Shown here: piece after piece, positions 1 through 7,288 of the stretch
How positions within the stretch are numbered: the first letter of the stretch is position 1
Layout: each line of letters begins with the position of its first letter
Virus record (IMG/VR): IMGVR_UViG_3300042294_001447
Coordinates: 1-20,845 of that record
Source: a virus
Length of the DNA: 20,845 nucleotides
Direction: 5' to 3' (one strand)
Notes under the pieces: generated by a model
Databases searched by the model: none
Told to the model about the DNA's origin: nothing
The model's input: the letters and a program-made list of their open reading frames with translations, nothing else
Translations under genes and position numbers: made by a program

Positions 1-60
1 TGCTACGCTGGATTATTAGGTACAGTTCAAATTGAGTCGTACAAGGTGCCAAAATTATGA
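1..60 (+). CDS. C-terminal end of an unidentified gene
   Basis: An open frame from base 1 encodes 19 residues ending in ...ESYKVPKL and stops with TGA at 58-60. The stop overlaps the ATG of the next gene in an ATGA junction, the same coupling used by most genes here, which supports it as a real gene end. Too little is present to assign a family. Confidence 0.55.
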   Translation, partial: CYAGLLGTVQIESYKVPKL

Positions 61-335
61 AATGTTCAAATTCAGAATGTGCTAAAAACTTTAATCCTAA
101 AACTCATAACCAAAAGTATTGTTCAGATGAGTGTTGTAGAATAGCAACTAATCGTAGGATTATGGAAAAGTATTATGAAAAGAAAGCTATTAAAAATGGT
201 GCTCCAAGGACATGTAAAAAATGTAAAACAAAGTTAAGTAGATATAATCAAAACGAAGTATGCTCTACTTGTGAAAAGAAAATTGCTATTGATAGTAAAA
301 ATGCAATATGGAGTATACTAAGTGAACTTGGCTAA
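57..335 (+). CDS. Small double zinc-finger protein
   Basis: This 92-residue protein carries two cysteine quartets. The first is C3, C8, C22 and C26 (spacing C-x4-C-x13-C-x3-C, with an extra C27), the second C53, C56, C69 and C72 (two CxxC knuckles). Each quartet should hold one zinc ion. A basic helix-like stretch, roughly residues 30-48, lies between them, so nucleic-acid binding is a reasonable inference. AAGGTG at 44-49 lies 7 nt before the ATG, and the start overlaps the upstream stop. The 3' end overlaps the RuvC-like gene by 14 nt, suggesting co-translation with a DNA-processing enzyme. No named family is recognised. Confidence 0.8.
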   Translation: MKCSNSECAKNFNPKTHNQKYCSDECCRIATNRRIMEKYYEKKAIKNGAPRTCKKCKTKLSRYNQNEVCSTCEKKIAIDSKNAIWSILSELG

Positions 336-888
336 TCTCGTAAAGACACAAGCAAACAAAGTATTAGGCATTGACGCATCCACCAACTCTGTAGCATTTT
401 GTTTGATGGAAAATGATAAGCCTATTAAATGGGGTAAAATAGAATTTGTTGGAGCAGACATATTTGAAAAAATACATGATGCTAAAAATAAAATGCATGC
501 TATGCTAGATCAATTAAAGTCAGATTATATTGTTGTGGAAGGTGCCATACTTGTCAGGTCACCTGATGCTGTGATAAAATTATCTTATGTTTATGGCGTT
601 GTAATTGCCGAACTTATGTCGACAGGAGCAAAAGTGATAACAATATCTCCAAGTTCTTGGCAGGCATACATAGGAAATAAAAATCCTACTAAAGATGAGA
701 AGGAGGCAATTAGAATTAAAAGTCCAGGATACGCAGACTCTTGGTATAAAACTCAATTGAGAAATATGCGTAAACAAAGAACTGTAGACTATTTTAATAA
801 AAAATATAAATTATCATTAACAGATTTTGATGTGGCAGATGCCTTTGGCATTGCTCATTATTCTAATCAGGTATTAACTAAAAGATGA
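322..888 (+). CDS. RuvC-like Holliday junction resolvase
   Basis: This is an RNase H-fold nuclease of the RuvC type, which cuts four-way DNA junctions. In phages these enzymes clear recombination or replication branches before packaging. The acidic metal-binding residues are visible: D18 in VLGIDASTNS, E73 in YIVVEGA, and the C-terminal DFDVADAFGIAHY block (D168/D170 and D173). At 188 residues the length fits the family. The start is GTG at 322, with GGAG at 310-313 and 8 nt spacing. The gene overlaps both neighbours. The middle (residues 113-150) is more divergent than bacterial RuvC, as is usual in phage versions. A poxvirus/phage RuvC-like or general RNase H-like nuclease is the alternative. 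Confidence 0.85.
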   Translation: MNLANLVKTQANKVLGIDASTNSVAFCLMENDKPIKWGKIEFVGADIFEKIHDAKNKMHAMLDQLKSDYIVVEGAILVRSPDAVIKLSYVYGVVIAELMSTGAKVITISPSSWQAYIGNKNPTKDEKEAIRIKSPGYADSWYKTQLRNMRKQRTVDYFNKKYKLSLTDFDVADAFGIAHYSNQVLTKR

Positions 889-1043
889 ATTGTGAACATG
901 TGTACAAAGATCTTGGTCCAGGGCCGTGTCCTAAATGCGGACTGCAAACACATACTATAGACTGGAGTCTTCAAAACAAAATGATGAATCAGTGGCACAT
1001 AGATAATCCAGATGCTCAGTATGAGGGCTGGATGTCTATATGA
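885..1043 (+). CDS. Zinc-ribbon microprotein
   Basis: This 52-residue protein starts with an ATGA overlap on the resolvase stop. C3 and H5 together with the CPKC knuckle (C15, C18) form a likely Cys3His zinc site in the first 20 residues. The rest is polar, with Trp at 27, 37 and 49. There is no strong Shine-Dalgarno sequence, so translation probably depends on coupling to the upstream gene. The function is unknown. It resembles the short zinc-ribbon proteins scattered through actinophage genomes. Confidence 0.65.
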   Translation: MNCEHVYKDLGPGPCPKCGLQTHTIDWSLQNKMMNQWHIDNPDAQYEGWMSI

Positions 1044-1186
1044 AATTATACCAAAGCCATCCTTGGCTATATAGAAGATACACTGTTCAAAAGAAAACTG
1101 TTACCGAGATTGCTGCAGAATGTAATGTCTCGGCCATGACAATACAGAGATATCTAGAAAAGTTTGGATTAATTAAAAAGAGATGA
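1040..1186 (+). CDS. Helix-turn-helix microprotein
   Basis: A 48-residue basic protein that is almost only a helix-turn-helix: KTVTEIAAECNVSAMTIQRYLEKFGLIKKR (residues 19-48) follows the classic pattern of an A-rich first helix, a short turn at NVS and a recognition helix (AMTIQRYLEKF). The preceding WLYRRYTV segment resembles the lead-in to HTH units at the ends of phage homing endonucleases and resolvase-type proteins. It overlaps both neighbours in ATGA junctions. It could be a small transcriptional regulator or a leftover DNA-recognition module; its target cannot be deduced. Confidence 0.72.
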   Translation: MKLYQSHPWLYRRYTVQKKTVTEIAAECNVSAMTIQRYLEKFGLIKKR

Positions 1187-1878
1187 ATATAGCATACAAG
1201 CTTTTCCATTTGCCCAGAGACCATGATAGAAATAAATTGGTTGAAAACTCTCATTCTGTTTTGCTTAAAAATATAAAAATATTAGACACCGATACAATTA
1301 AAATATCATCATATGATGACTATGTTAAATTTAAAGATAGCCACCCAGATTTTAATATAAATATAAATGGATATAATTTACATAATGAGCAGGGTTGGAG
1401 ATATGGGGAAGTTGGTATTTGGGCTAGTAATTGGTTAGCATGGAAAAATTTTATTAATTCTGACTATGACTATTTAATTTTAATGGAAGATGATATAGTC
1501 ATATATGATAATTTTTTTGAAAAAATAAATACTTATATTAAAGAATGCCCAGAAGATTTTGATGCCTTGCATATATTCTCACCAACAGATCAGGATTATA
1601 AACATAATATATTATTAAACATATCTAAAAACATATGCTCATCTTACCAAGATTGGTCATGTGCTTGTTATATAATAAATAAAGGTGGGGCTAAAAGAAT
1701 GTTAGATTTATCTAGTAAAGGTATTAATCTTCCATTAGACTGGTTTATGTTTAGACAAAAAAATTTATTAAATGTATATACAATTAATCCAAATATAAGT
1801 AAGATATGTACAATAGAAGAAGTTGAATCAACATTTCAATTAAAAGAAAGCAGGAAGATACTAAATGGGATACTCTGA
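1183..1878 (+). CDS. GT25-family glycosyltransferase
   Basis: The 231-residue product matches the glycosyltransferase 25 (LPS-biosynthesis type) pattern. GEVGIWASNWLAWK (75-88) corresponds to the family's 'GE.GC..SH...W' segment. LILMEDDI (98-105) is the acidic metal/nucleotide-sugar motif. YIINKGGAKRML (163-174) and LPLDWFMF (183-190) match the conserved C-terminal blocks, including the late Asp (D186). Members transfer sugars onto glycans or proteins. It overlaps the HTH microprotein by 4 nt and the downstream methyltransferase-glycosyltransferase by 14 nt, so the pair is probably translated together. The substrate is unknown: host surface glycan, virion protein or modified DNA base are all possible. 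Confidence 0.85.
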   Translation: MNIAYKLFHLPRDHDRNKLVENSHSVLLKNIKILDTDTIKISSYDDYVKFKDSHPDFNININGYNLHNEQGWRYGEVGIWASNWLAWKNFINSDYDYLILMEDDIVIYDNFFEKINTYIKECPEDFDALHIFSPTDQDYKHNILLNISKNICSSYQDWSCACYIINKGGAKRMLDLSSKGINLPLDWFMFRQKNLLNVYTINPNISKICTIEEVESTFQLKESRKILNGIL

Positions 1879-3100
1879 TCCAGAAAATAAACCATGGGCT
1901 CAACAAAAAATATCTGAAATAGATCCAAAACTTATTCTAGATGTTGGTGCTGGGCAAGGTGTGTACCTTAACTTAATTAGGGCGGCACTGCCAGAAGATG
2001 TTCAGGTCCATGCCGTAGAAGTTTGGGAGCCATATATAAAAGAATTTAATTTATACAATAGATACGATAAAGTATTTCATAAAGATGTTAGAGATATAGA
2101 AAATTTTGAGTATGATTTAGTCATACTTGGAGATATTTTAGAGCATATGTCAGAAGAGGATGCAGTAAAAGTTTGGGATAGAATATCTAAAGATGCCAAA
2201 TACGCAATTATATCTATTCCTATTATTCATTATCACCAAGATGCTATCAATGGAAATCCGTATGAAGTTCATGTAGAAGAAGATTGGGATTCAGAAAGAG
2301 TTTTAAAAACCTTTAAAGGAATTAAAGAGCACAAAGAATTTGCCGTAACAGGAACATTTGTTGCTAAGTTTGATAATGAATTTATTCCAAAAACTATTTG
2401 GCAAACCTATAAAGACCCATTTGTTGATTTACAGCCTTACATGCTTGAGTCTATAAATACCTGGAAGTCTTTAAATCCAGATTACGAATATAAATATATG
2501 GACGATAATCAATGTAGAGAATTTATATTAAAAGAATACGGACAGGATTGGCTAGATATATTTAATTCTGTACCAGTAGGCGTAATGCGTGGCGATTTGT
2601 GGAGGTACATGATTATATATAAATACGGCGGAGTATACTCAGATCTAGACACAGTATGTAACGAACCTATTTCAAAATGGATGATAAATAAATATAGCAT
2701 GATAGTTTGTCCAGAAAATGATAGAGATTTTTGTCAATGGACATTTGCGGCAGCACCAGGACATCCATTTTTAAAGTCCGTATTGGATCATATTAAACAA
2801 AAATTAACTAATCCAGACTATAATAAACAGCATTTTGTTCATGAAAATACTGGACCGACTGCCTGGTCACATGGTATACTTAATGCCTTAAATATAAATC
2901 ATGGATTTAATTTAATTGATGATTATCAAAAAATTAATGATATGCAAGCTGCTAAAGAAAATAGATTTTATTTGTACGGCGGGGAAAGATGGAGGATCTT
3001 TCATTTTGAATCAGTAAAGCATATATATGGAAGTCAAAATTGGAATGACGGAAGTTATGTGCAATGGATTCAAGACCCATTAGTGAAAGGTAAGAGATAA
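1865..3100 (+). CDS. SAM methyltransferase fused to GT32-type glycosyltransferase
   Basis: A two-domain enzyme of 411 residues. Residues about 20-170 form a class I SAM-dependent methyltransferase: ILDVGAGQG (24-32) is the SAM-binding motif I, VEVWEPY (51-57) the acidic loop after strand 2, and LVILGDILEHM (85-95) the motif IV/V region. Residues about 172-411 form a GT32-like sugar transferase with the DXD-containing pattern IPKTIWQTYKDP (174-185), NPDYEYKYMDD and the block RGDLWRYMIIYKYGG followed by VYSDLD, with the DxD at D260/D262. AGGAAG at 1852-1857 lies 7 nt before the ATG. The gene directly follows GT25, suggesting a small glycan-assembly and methylation unit. No transmembrane segment is evident, so it should act in the cytoplasm. 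Confidence 0.88.
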   Translation: MGYSDPENKPWAQQKISEIDPKLILDVGAGQGVYLNLIRAALPEDVQVHAVEVWEPYIKEFNLYNRYDKVFHKDVRDIENFEYDLVILGDILEHMSEEDAVKVWDRISKDAKYAIISIPIIHYHQDAINGNPYEVHVEEDWDSERVLKTFKGIKEHKEFAVTGTFVAKFDNEFIPKTIWQTYKDPFVDLQPYMLESINTWKSLNPDYEYKYMDDNQCREFILKEYGQDWLDIFNSVPVGVMRGDLWRYMIIYKYGGVYSDLDTVCNEPISKWMINKYSMIVCPENDRDFCQWTFAAAPGHPFLKSVLDHIKQKLTNPDYNKQHFVHENTGPTAWSHGILNALNINHGFNLIDDYQKINDMQAAKENRFYLYGGERWRIFHFESVKHIYGSQNWNDGSYVQWIQDPLVKGKR

Positions 3101-3423
3101 TGCCAAAACCAGTATATGCAGATAGTAAACACTTTACCTATGATGAATTGTATATGCATTCGTTATCAGCGCCGTCTGGCGGAAAAATACTATCATCTTG
3201 TATTGATATAGCCCAAATGCTAATTGAAAAGAATATATCATATGGAGACTCAGCTTTAAATCCAATAAGGATATTTTCAGTTGCCGATGCAACAGAACAA
3301 TTAAAGGTAAGAATTGATGATAAGTTAAATAGAGTAAAAAATAATCAAGGATTTGCTGGAGACAACGATATAGATGACCTAATTGGGTACTTAATATTAT
3401 ATAAAATAGCCAAATCTAATTGA
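3100..3423 (+). CDS. Nucleotide-modification-associated domain 1-like protein
   Basis: This 107-residue protein resembles the Nmad1-type domain common in phages. The signature is EKNISYGDSALNP (43-55), followed by LKVRIDDKLNRVKN (68-81) and a terminal DIDDLIGYLILYKIAK helix (90-105). The acidic/Lys pattern recalls all-alpha nucleotide-pyrophosphatase-like folds. Such proteins are found with DNA-base or nucleotide modification genes, but their biochemical role is not settled. It starts in a TAATG overlap with the glycosyltransferase fusion, with GAAAGG 9 nt upstream. This position makes modified-base metabolism one possible reading of the glycosyltransferase cluster. Its stop codon lies inside the -35 box of the terminase promoter. 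Confidence 0.75.
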   Translation: MPKPVYADSKHFTYDELYMHSLSAPSGGKILSSCIDIAQMLIEKNISYGDSALNPIRIFSVADATEQLKVRIDDKLNRVKNNQGFAGDNDIDDLIGYLILYKIAKSN

Positions 3424-3448
3424 CATTTTCAGTCAACTAGAATATAAT
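3420..3448 (+). promoter_or_regulatory. Consensus promoter for the terminase operon
   Basis: Perfect sigma-70/SigA-type boxes: TTGACA at 3420-3425, a 17-nt spacer, and TATAAT at 3443-3448. The -10 box ends 8 nt before the ATG at 3457, so the transcript should begin at or within a base or two of the start codon (leaderless). The -35 box contains the TGA stop (3421-3423) of the upstream gene. Confidence 0.88.
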
Positions 3449-3456
3449 GAGTATAT

Positions 3457-3993
3457 ATGGAAATTGAATTATCAGATCATTTTGATCGAATGAATAAAGT
3501 TGTTTCTGAATTATTAAAAGGAAACAACCCTACTCAAATTGCCTCCCTAACTGGATTTAAAAGAGCGGATGTAGTTGAATTAATTGATGAGTGGAAGCAG
3601 GTAGTTCATAACGATACTGCTTCTAGAGAACGTGCTAAAGAAGCAATCTCTGGAGCAGATCAACATTATGCAATGCTTATTAAAGAAGCATGGAAGACCG
3701 TAGAGGATGCTGATCAGGCTGGTCAATTAAACGTTAAAGCAACTGCATTAAAATTAATTGCAGATATTGAAGGCAAAAGAATTGGAATGCTGCAAGAAGT
3801 TGGCCTTTTAGACAATGCTGAAATTGCGGGTCAAATAGCTGAGACGGAAAAGAAACAAGAAATATTAATAAAGATTTTAAAAGAAGTAACTGCTACATGT
3901 CCTAAGTGCAAGCTCGATGTTGCTAAAAGATTATCCCAAATAACTGGAATAGTAGAACCTATTATATTGCAGGAAGAAGTAAGTGGATCTTAA
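3457..3993 (+). CDS. Probable terminase small subunit
   Basis: A 178-residue protein directly upstream of, and overlapping by 11 nt, the terminase large subunit. The N-terminus contains a helix-turn-helix-like segment, ELLKGNNPTQIASLTGFKRADVVELIDEW (about residues 18-46), as in DNA-recognition subunits that choose the packaging site. The centre (50-120) is helical, and a CPKC knuckle at C148-C151 lies near the C-terminus. The gene has no Shine-Dalgarno sequence; a perfect promoter ends 8 nt before the ATG, implying leaderless translation. The assignment relies on the HTH and gene order; sequence alone would not name it with certainty. Confidence 0.8.
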   Translation: MEIELSDHFDRMNKVVSELLKGNNPTQIASLTGFKRADVVELIDEWKQVVHNDTASRERAKEAISGADQHYAMLIKEAWKTVEDADQAGQLNVKATALKLIADIEGKRIGMLQEVGLLDNAEIAGQIAETEKKQEILIKILKEVTATCPKCKLDVAKRLSQITGIVEPIILQEEVSGS

Positions 3994-5782
3994 TTTTGAT
4001 GATTTAATAGATATACTCGATGGCGAAGAGTTTGATGAAAAGCCAGTCGATCTACGGACATTTGTCAGGCACCCAGACTATTTAGGACTTCCAGAATTAT
4101 CAGAACACCAATATACTCTTATTGAAAAAAGCTCACAAATTTATAAAGAGTCTACATTGATTAAACTATTTGGCGAAGAAGAAGGTAAAAAAAGATTTAA
4201 GCAGACTGCAAACGAAGTAGTTGCACAGTTAGGTAAAGGGTCTGGTAAAGATTACTGCTCAACAATTGCAGTCGCATATACAGTCTATTTGCTTTTATGC
4301 CTTAAAGACCCAGCATCATATTACGGAAAGCCACCAGGAGATAGCATTGATATTATCAATATTGCTATTAATGCTCAGCAGGCAAGCAATGTTTTCTTTA
4401 AAGGATTTAAAACCAGAATAGATAAGTCTCCTTGGTTTATTGGCAAATATACAGATAAGGCTGCAGAAATAAAGTTTAACAAGAATATAACCGTGCACTC
4501 TGGACACTCTGAAAGAGAAGCTTGGGAAGGCTATAACGTAATAATAGTAATCCTTGATGAAATTTCTGGTTTTAGTATTGAAAATACTACTGGTCACGAT
4601 CAAGCAAAAACTGGTGGTGCTATATACGATATGTATCGTGCCTCCGTAGATTCCCGTTTCCCAGACTTTGGGAAAGTGATATTGCTATCTTTCCCAAGAT
4701 ATAAGAATGATTATATTCAACAAAGGTATGATGCCGTAGTTGCTCAAAAAGAAACTGTAATAAAATCACATAGATTTAAAATGGATAATGAGTTGCCAGA
4801 CAATACAGAAGGAAATGAATTTGATGTTGAATGGGAAGAAGACCATATAGTCTCATATAAGATTCCTAAAGTTTTTGCCCTTAAAAGACCAACATGGGAT
4901 GTTAATCCAGTAAGATATATTGATGATTTTAAAACTGCATTTTATACAAATCCAGGAGATGCTTTATCAAGATTTGCATGTATGCCACCAGATGCTATTG
5001 ATGCTTTCTTTAAATCAAAAGAAAAAATTGAAAAAGCATTTAGGGTAGGGCAATTAGCAGTAGATAATTTTGGAAGACTAGAAGAGTGGTTTATTCCAGA
5101 TCCAGACAAAGAATACTTTATTCACGTAGACTTGGCACAAAAACACGACCATTGTGCAGTATCAATGTCTCACGTACAAAAATGGGTAAATATTAAAATT
5201 ACAAATGACTACTCTCAACCAGCGCCAATTGTAGAAGTAGACGCTGTAAGATATTGGACACCAACAAAAGATAAGTCTGTGGATTTTACAGAAGTTAAAG
5301 ATTATATTCTATTATTAAAAACACGGGGATTTAAAATTAGGGTGTGTACTTTTGACAGATGGAATTCTCATGACATGATGCAACAACTAAAACAATACGG
5401 CATCAATACAGAGATTCTGTCTGTCGCTAAAAAACATTATGATGATATGGCAATGATAGTAGCTGAAGAAAGGTTGGTTGGACCATATATTCAATTACTA
5501 ATAGATGAACTTCTTCAGTTAAAAATTATGAGAGACAGAGTAGATCACCCAAGAAAAGGATCTAAAGACTTGGCCGATGCGGTATGCGGATCAATTTACA
5601 ACTCTATATCTAGAAGCAAATTTAATTCGGAACAAGAAATTAATATCCATACATATCAGTCTATGAGTTACGACAACGATTTTGCAAAAGATCAAAAAGA
5701 CACTACAGTTGTAAATATGATAAGGGCGCCGCACATGCCAGATCAATTAAGGGAAGCGATGGACAGGATGATGATAATATGA
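3983..5782 (+). CDS. terL: Terminase large subunit
   Basis: The packaging motor and nuclease, 599 residues. The ATPase domain has the Walker A motif GKGSGKD (84-90) and the Walker B motif VIIVILDE (186-193, with catalytic E193). The RNase H-like nuclease domain shows D383 in FIHVDLAQKHDH, D458 in VCTFDRWNS, and D529/D532 in GSKDLADAV. The motor pumps DNA into procapsids and cuts the concatemer. The start is GTG at 3983, with AGGAAG at 3971-3976 and 6 nt spacing. All key residues are present, so the gene looks functional. Portal and capsid genes do not follow within this window, so the classic terminase-portal adjacency is broken here. Confidence 0.95.
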   Translation: MDLNFDDLIDILDGEEFDEKPVDLRTFVRHPDYLGLPELSEHQYTLIEKSSQIYKESTLIKLFGEEEGKKRFKQTANEVVAQLGKGSGKDYCSTIAVAYTVYLLLCLKDPASYYGKPPGDSIDIINIAINAQQASNVFFKGFKTRIDKSPWFIGKYTDKAAEIKFNKNITVHSGHSEREAWEGYNVIIVILDEISGFSIENTTGHDQAKTGGAIYDMYRASVDSRFPDFGKVILLSFPRYKNDYIQQRYDAVVAQKETVIKSHRFKMDNELPDNTEGNEFDVEWEEDHIVSYKIPKVFALKRPTWDVNPVRYIDDFKTAFYTNPGDALSRFACMPPDAIDAFFKSKEKIEKAFRVGQLAVDNFGRLEEWFIPDPDKEYFIHVDLAQKHDHCAVSMSHVQKWVNIKITNDYSQPAPIVEVDAVRYWTPTKDKSVDFTEVKDYILLLKTRGFKIRVCTFDRWNSHDMMQQLKQYGINTEILSVAKKHYDDMAMIVAEERLVGPYIQLLIDELLQLKIMRDRVDHPRKGSKDLADAVCGSIYNSISRSKFNSEQEINIHTYQSMSYDNDFAKDQKDTTVVNMIRAPHMPDQLREAMDRMMII

Positions 5783-6027
5783 GTACGTATCAGGAAAGAG
5801 CGAAGGAATGCAAATGCTGTGGTAAGCATGTCCCTTTGCCGACAGTCTTAAAAGAATACAACGAGGTAGTAGTTTGCCCAACAACTTTTGCTAATGTTAT
5901 TGAATATAAAAGAATTTGGACTACTTTGGGAAAACGACCTTCGGGAAATATTAGAAAGCACTTTTCTGAATATGTTCAGCAATTAGTTGAAAACACTATA
6001 GACAAGAATGAGGACGGGACTCTATAG
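5779..6027 (+). CDS. Small cysteine-rich phage protein
   Basis: An 82-residue protein overlapping the terminase stop in an ATGA junction. CKCCGKHVPLP (C11, C13, C14, H17) and C33 in VVVCPTT could bind one zinc ion. The middle, FANVIEYKRIW, and the basic GKRPSGNIRKHF segment are consistent with a small nucleic-acid-binding protein. Position suggests a role in packaging or a structural accessory. No family name is recognised. Confidence 0.75.
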   Translation: MSTYQERAKECKCCGKHVPLPTVLKEYNEVVVCPTTFANVIEYKRIWTTLGKRPSGNIRKHFSEYVQQLVENTIDKNEDGTL

Positions 6028-6036
6028 ATGTTGGAG

Positions 6037-6042
6037 TATAAT
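6037..6042 (+). promoter_or_regulatory. -10 box of a leaderless promoter
   Basis: TATAAT at 6037-6042 ends 6 nt before the ATG at 6049. No good -35 hexamer is seen 16-18 nt upstream, and there is no TGn extension, so this is one of the weaker promoters in the set. The spacing to the start codon matches the other leaderless cases. Confidence 0.6.
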
Positions 6043-6048
6043 TAATAT

Positions 6049-6375
6049 ATGGAATCAGATATGCCGATGGACGATTCATCAGATAGGTTAGAATACTATT
6101 TAAGTATTGGTGCCATAACGCTTGAAGGTGTAGATGAGAATGGTGAAATTATTTATGCCATTACAGAGGCGGCAGAAGAATTGGCTCCAGAGCTATGGGA
6201 GTCACATATAGAGCATATAGATCAATCTTTAATTAAATTGTATGAAGAAGGTCTATTGTCTGTAGAATATAACGAAGATCTAGAAGTAAAATTTACATTA
6301 AGTCCAGAAGGACATAGTAAGGCAAAAGAATATGGACTGATTGAAATTTTAAAAAACGAAATACCAAACGACTAG
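6049..6375 (+). CDS. Acidic phage protein with winged-helix-like pattern
   Basis: A 108-residue, strongly acidic protein. The order YAITEAAEELAPELWESHIEHIDQSLIKLYEEGLLSVEYNEDLEVKFTLSPEGHSKAKE (about 36-94) alternates helices with a final beta pair, as in winged-helix folds, but the expected basic recognition helix is missing. It could be a small adaptor or a repressor-like fold that binds protein. Translation is probably leaderless because TATAAT ends 6 nt before the ATG. It is the first of three short genes linked by stop/Shine-Dalgarno overlaps. Function unknown. Confidence 0.75.
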   Translation: MESDMPMDDSSDRLEYYLSIGAITLEGVDENGEIIYAITEAAEELAPELWESHIEHIDQSLIKLYEEGLLSVEYNEDLEVKFTLSPEGHSKAKEYGLIEILKNEIPND

Positions 6376-6384
6376 GAGATAAAA

Positions 6385-6564
6385 ATGCCATACAGTGTTA
6401 AACAAGGCGTATCAGGATGCAATGGATATGCCGTAGTTAATGATGAAGGTGAATTAAAAGGTTGCCATCCAGGAAGAACTGCAGCTCTTGCCCAAATGAG
6501 AGCTTTATATGCAGCAACTTCAGATGAGCAAAAAATGAAAGACAAGAAAAAGAAAATATACTAG
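6385..6564 (+). CDS. Small phage GCxGYAVV...GCHPGR domain protein
   Basis: A 59-residue protein that consists of a short phage-associated motif: GCNGYAVVND (11-20), LKGCHPGRTAALAQMRALYAA (25-45) and a lysine tail. This cysteine-containing unit often appears in phages as a free microprotein or as an appendage of prohead protease or portal-like proteins. C12 and C27 could form a metal site or a disulphide. The ATG at 6385 has AGGAG at 6374-6378 with 6 nt spacing, and that Shine-Dalgarno contains part of the upstream TAG stop, implying termination-reinitiation. The exact role is unknown; capsid-region association is inferred from known contexts. Confidence 0.75.
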   Translation: MPYSVKQGVSGCNGYAVVNDEGELKGCHPGRTAALAQMRALYAATSDEQKMKDKKKKIY

Positions 6565-6573
6565 GAGAAAAAA

Positions 6574-6720
6574 ATGCTAAAAAAAATCAAAGAATATCTG
6601 TTTCCACAAGAACTATTTCCAGTAAAACTAGAGACAGTTAAGGTCACAAAGACTAAAGCCAAAAAGGCTCCAGCAAAGAAAAAAACTGCTAAAAAAGTAG
6701 TTAAAAAGAAGTCTAAGTAA
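6574..6720 (+). CDS. Lysine-rich histone-tail-like microprotein
   Basis: A 48-residue protein. An N-terminal amphipathic part (MLKKIKEYLFPQELFPVKLE) is followed by a Lys/Ala/Pro tail with KKAPAKKKTAKKVVKKKSK (30-48), similar in composition to the C-terminal tails of H1-like and actinobacterial HU proteins. It probably binds DNA or RNA non-specifically. AGGAG at 6563-6567 overlaps the upstream TAG stop and lies 6 nt before the ATG. It could help DNA condensation or coat host DNA; neither is shown by the sequence. Confidence 0.7.
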   Translation: MLKKIKEYLFPQELFPVKLETVKVTKTKAKKAPAKKKTAKKVVKKKSK

Positions 6721-6752
6721 ATATCAATTTGCTAAATAAATAAAAAATTTGA

Positions 6753-6789
6753 TATAATATATACGGACCGCCTAACGGGGTCCGTATAT
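6753..6789 (+). promoter_or_regulatory. hsp20 promoter with CIRCE-like inverted repeat
   Basis: An extended -10 element (TGA then TATAAT at 6753-6758) is followed at once by a perfect 11-bp inverted repeat: ATATACGGACC (6759-6769), a 9-nt spacer, and GGTCCGTATAT (6779-6789). The predicted transcription start (about 6765) lies inside the left arm, so only part of the repeat is in the RNA; this favours a DNA operator over a pure RNA hairpin. The long-arm/N9/long-arm layout resembles the CIRCE operator of HrcA, although the sequence differs. A second short repeat, ATATCAA (6721-6727) and TTGATAT (6749-6755), flanks the -35 region. Confidence 0.75.
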
Positions 6790-6817
6790 TAACTTATTCG
6801 CTTAAAGGAGGAATAAA

Positions 6818-7288
6818 ATGGTAAGTAGTTTCACACTGGATCTATTCAAAGATCCATTTTTTATTGGTTGGGATCGCCACTTCAAGGATCTCGAAAAGGT
6901 AATGCATAATTCAACAAATTATCCACCATATAATTTAGTAAAATTAAATGATGATGATTATATTATTGAGCTTGCATTAGCTGGTTTTAAAAAAGAGGAT
7001 GTTCAGGTAGAACAAGAAAAAAATGTTCTGACCATTAAAGGATCAACTTCTGAATCAGATCCAAAAGATTATATCCATAAAGGAATTGGTGGTAGATCTT
7101 TTACAAGAACCTTTTCATTATCAGACTATATGGAGGTATCTGGAGTATCAATGTCTGATGGGGTATTAAAAGTGCTAATTGTACGAAATGTCCCAGAGGA
7201 AGCAAAACCAAAAACATTTGATATTGTTGATGCCTTAGAGCCACAAAAAGTAATTGCGGCTCCTTCTACCAAGAAAACAAAAAAATAG
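6818..7288 (+). CDS. Small heat-shock protein, Hsp20/alpha-crystallin type
   Basis: A 156-residue small heat-shock protein, an ATP-independent holdase that keeps unfolding proteins soluble. The alpha-crystallin domain spans about residues 37-130: YPPYNLVKLNDDDYIIELALAGFKKEDVQVEQEKNVLTIKG, then RSFTRTFSLSDYMEVSGVSMSDGVLKVLI. This last block is the typical 'GVL.V' end strand. The C-terminal tail is Lys-rich and lacks a clear I-x-I motif. A strong AAAGGAGG at 6804-6811 lies 6 nt from the ATG. Phage-encoded Hsp20 is also known in cyanophages and pelagiphages. The promoter carries a large inverted repeat, so stress-type or phage-repressor control is plausible. Confidence 0.93.
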   Translation: MVSSFTLDLFKDPFFIGWDRHFKDLEKVMHNSTNYPPYNLVKLNDDDYIIELALAGFKKEDVQVEQEKNVLTIKGSTSESDPKDYIHKGIGGRSFTRTFSLSDYMEVSGVSMSDGVLKVLIVRNVPEEAKPKTFDIVDALEPQKVIAAPSTKKTKK

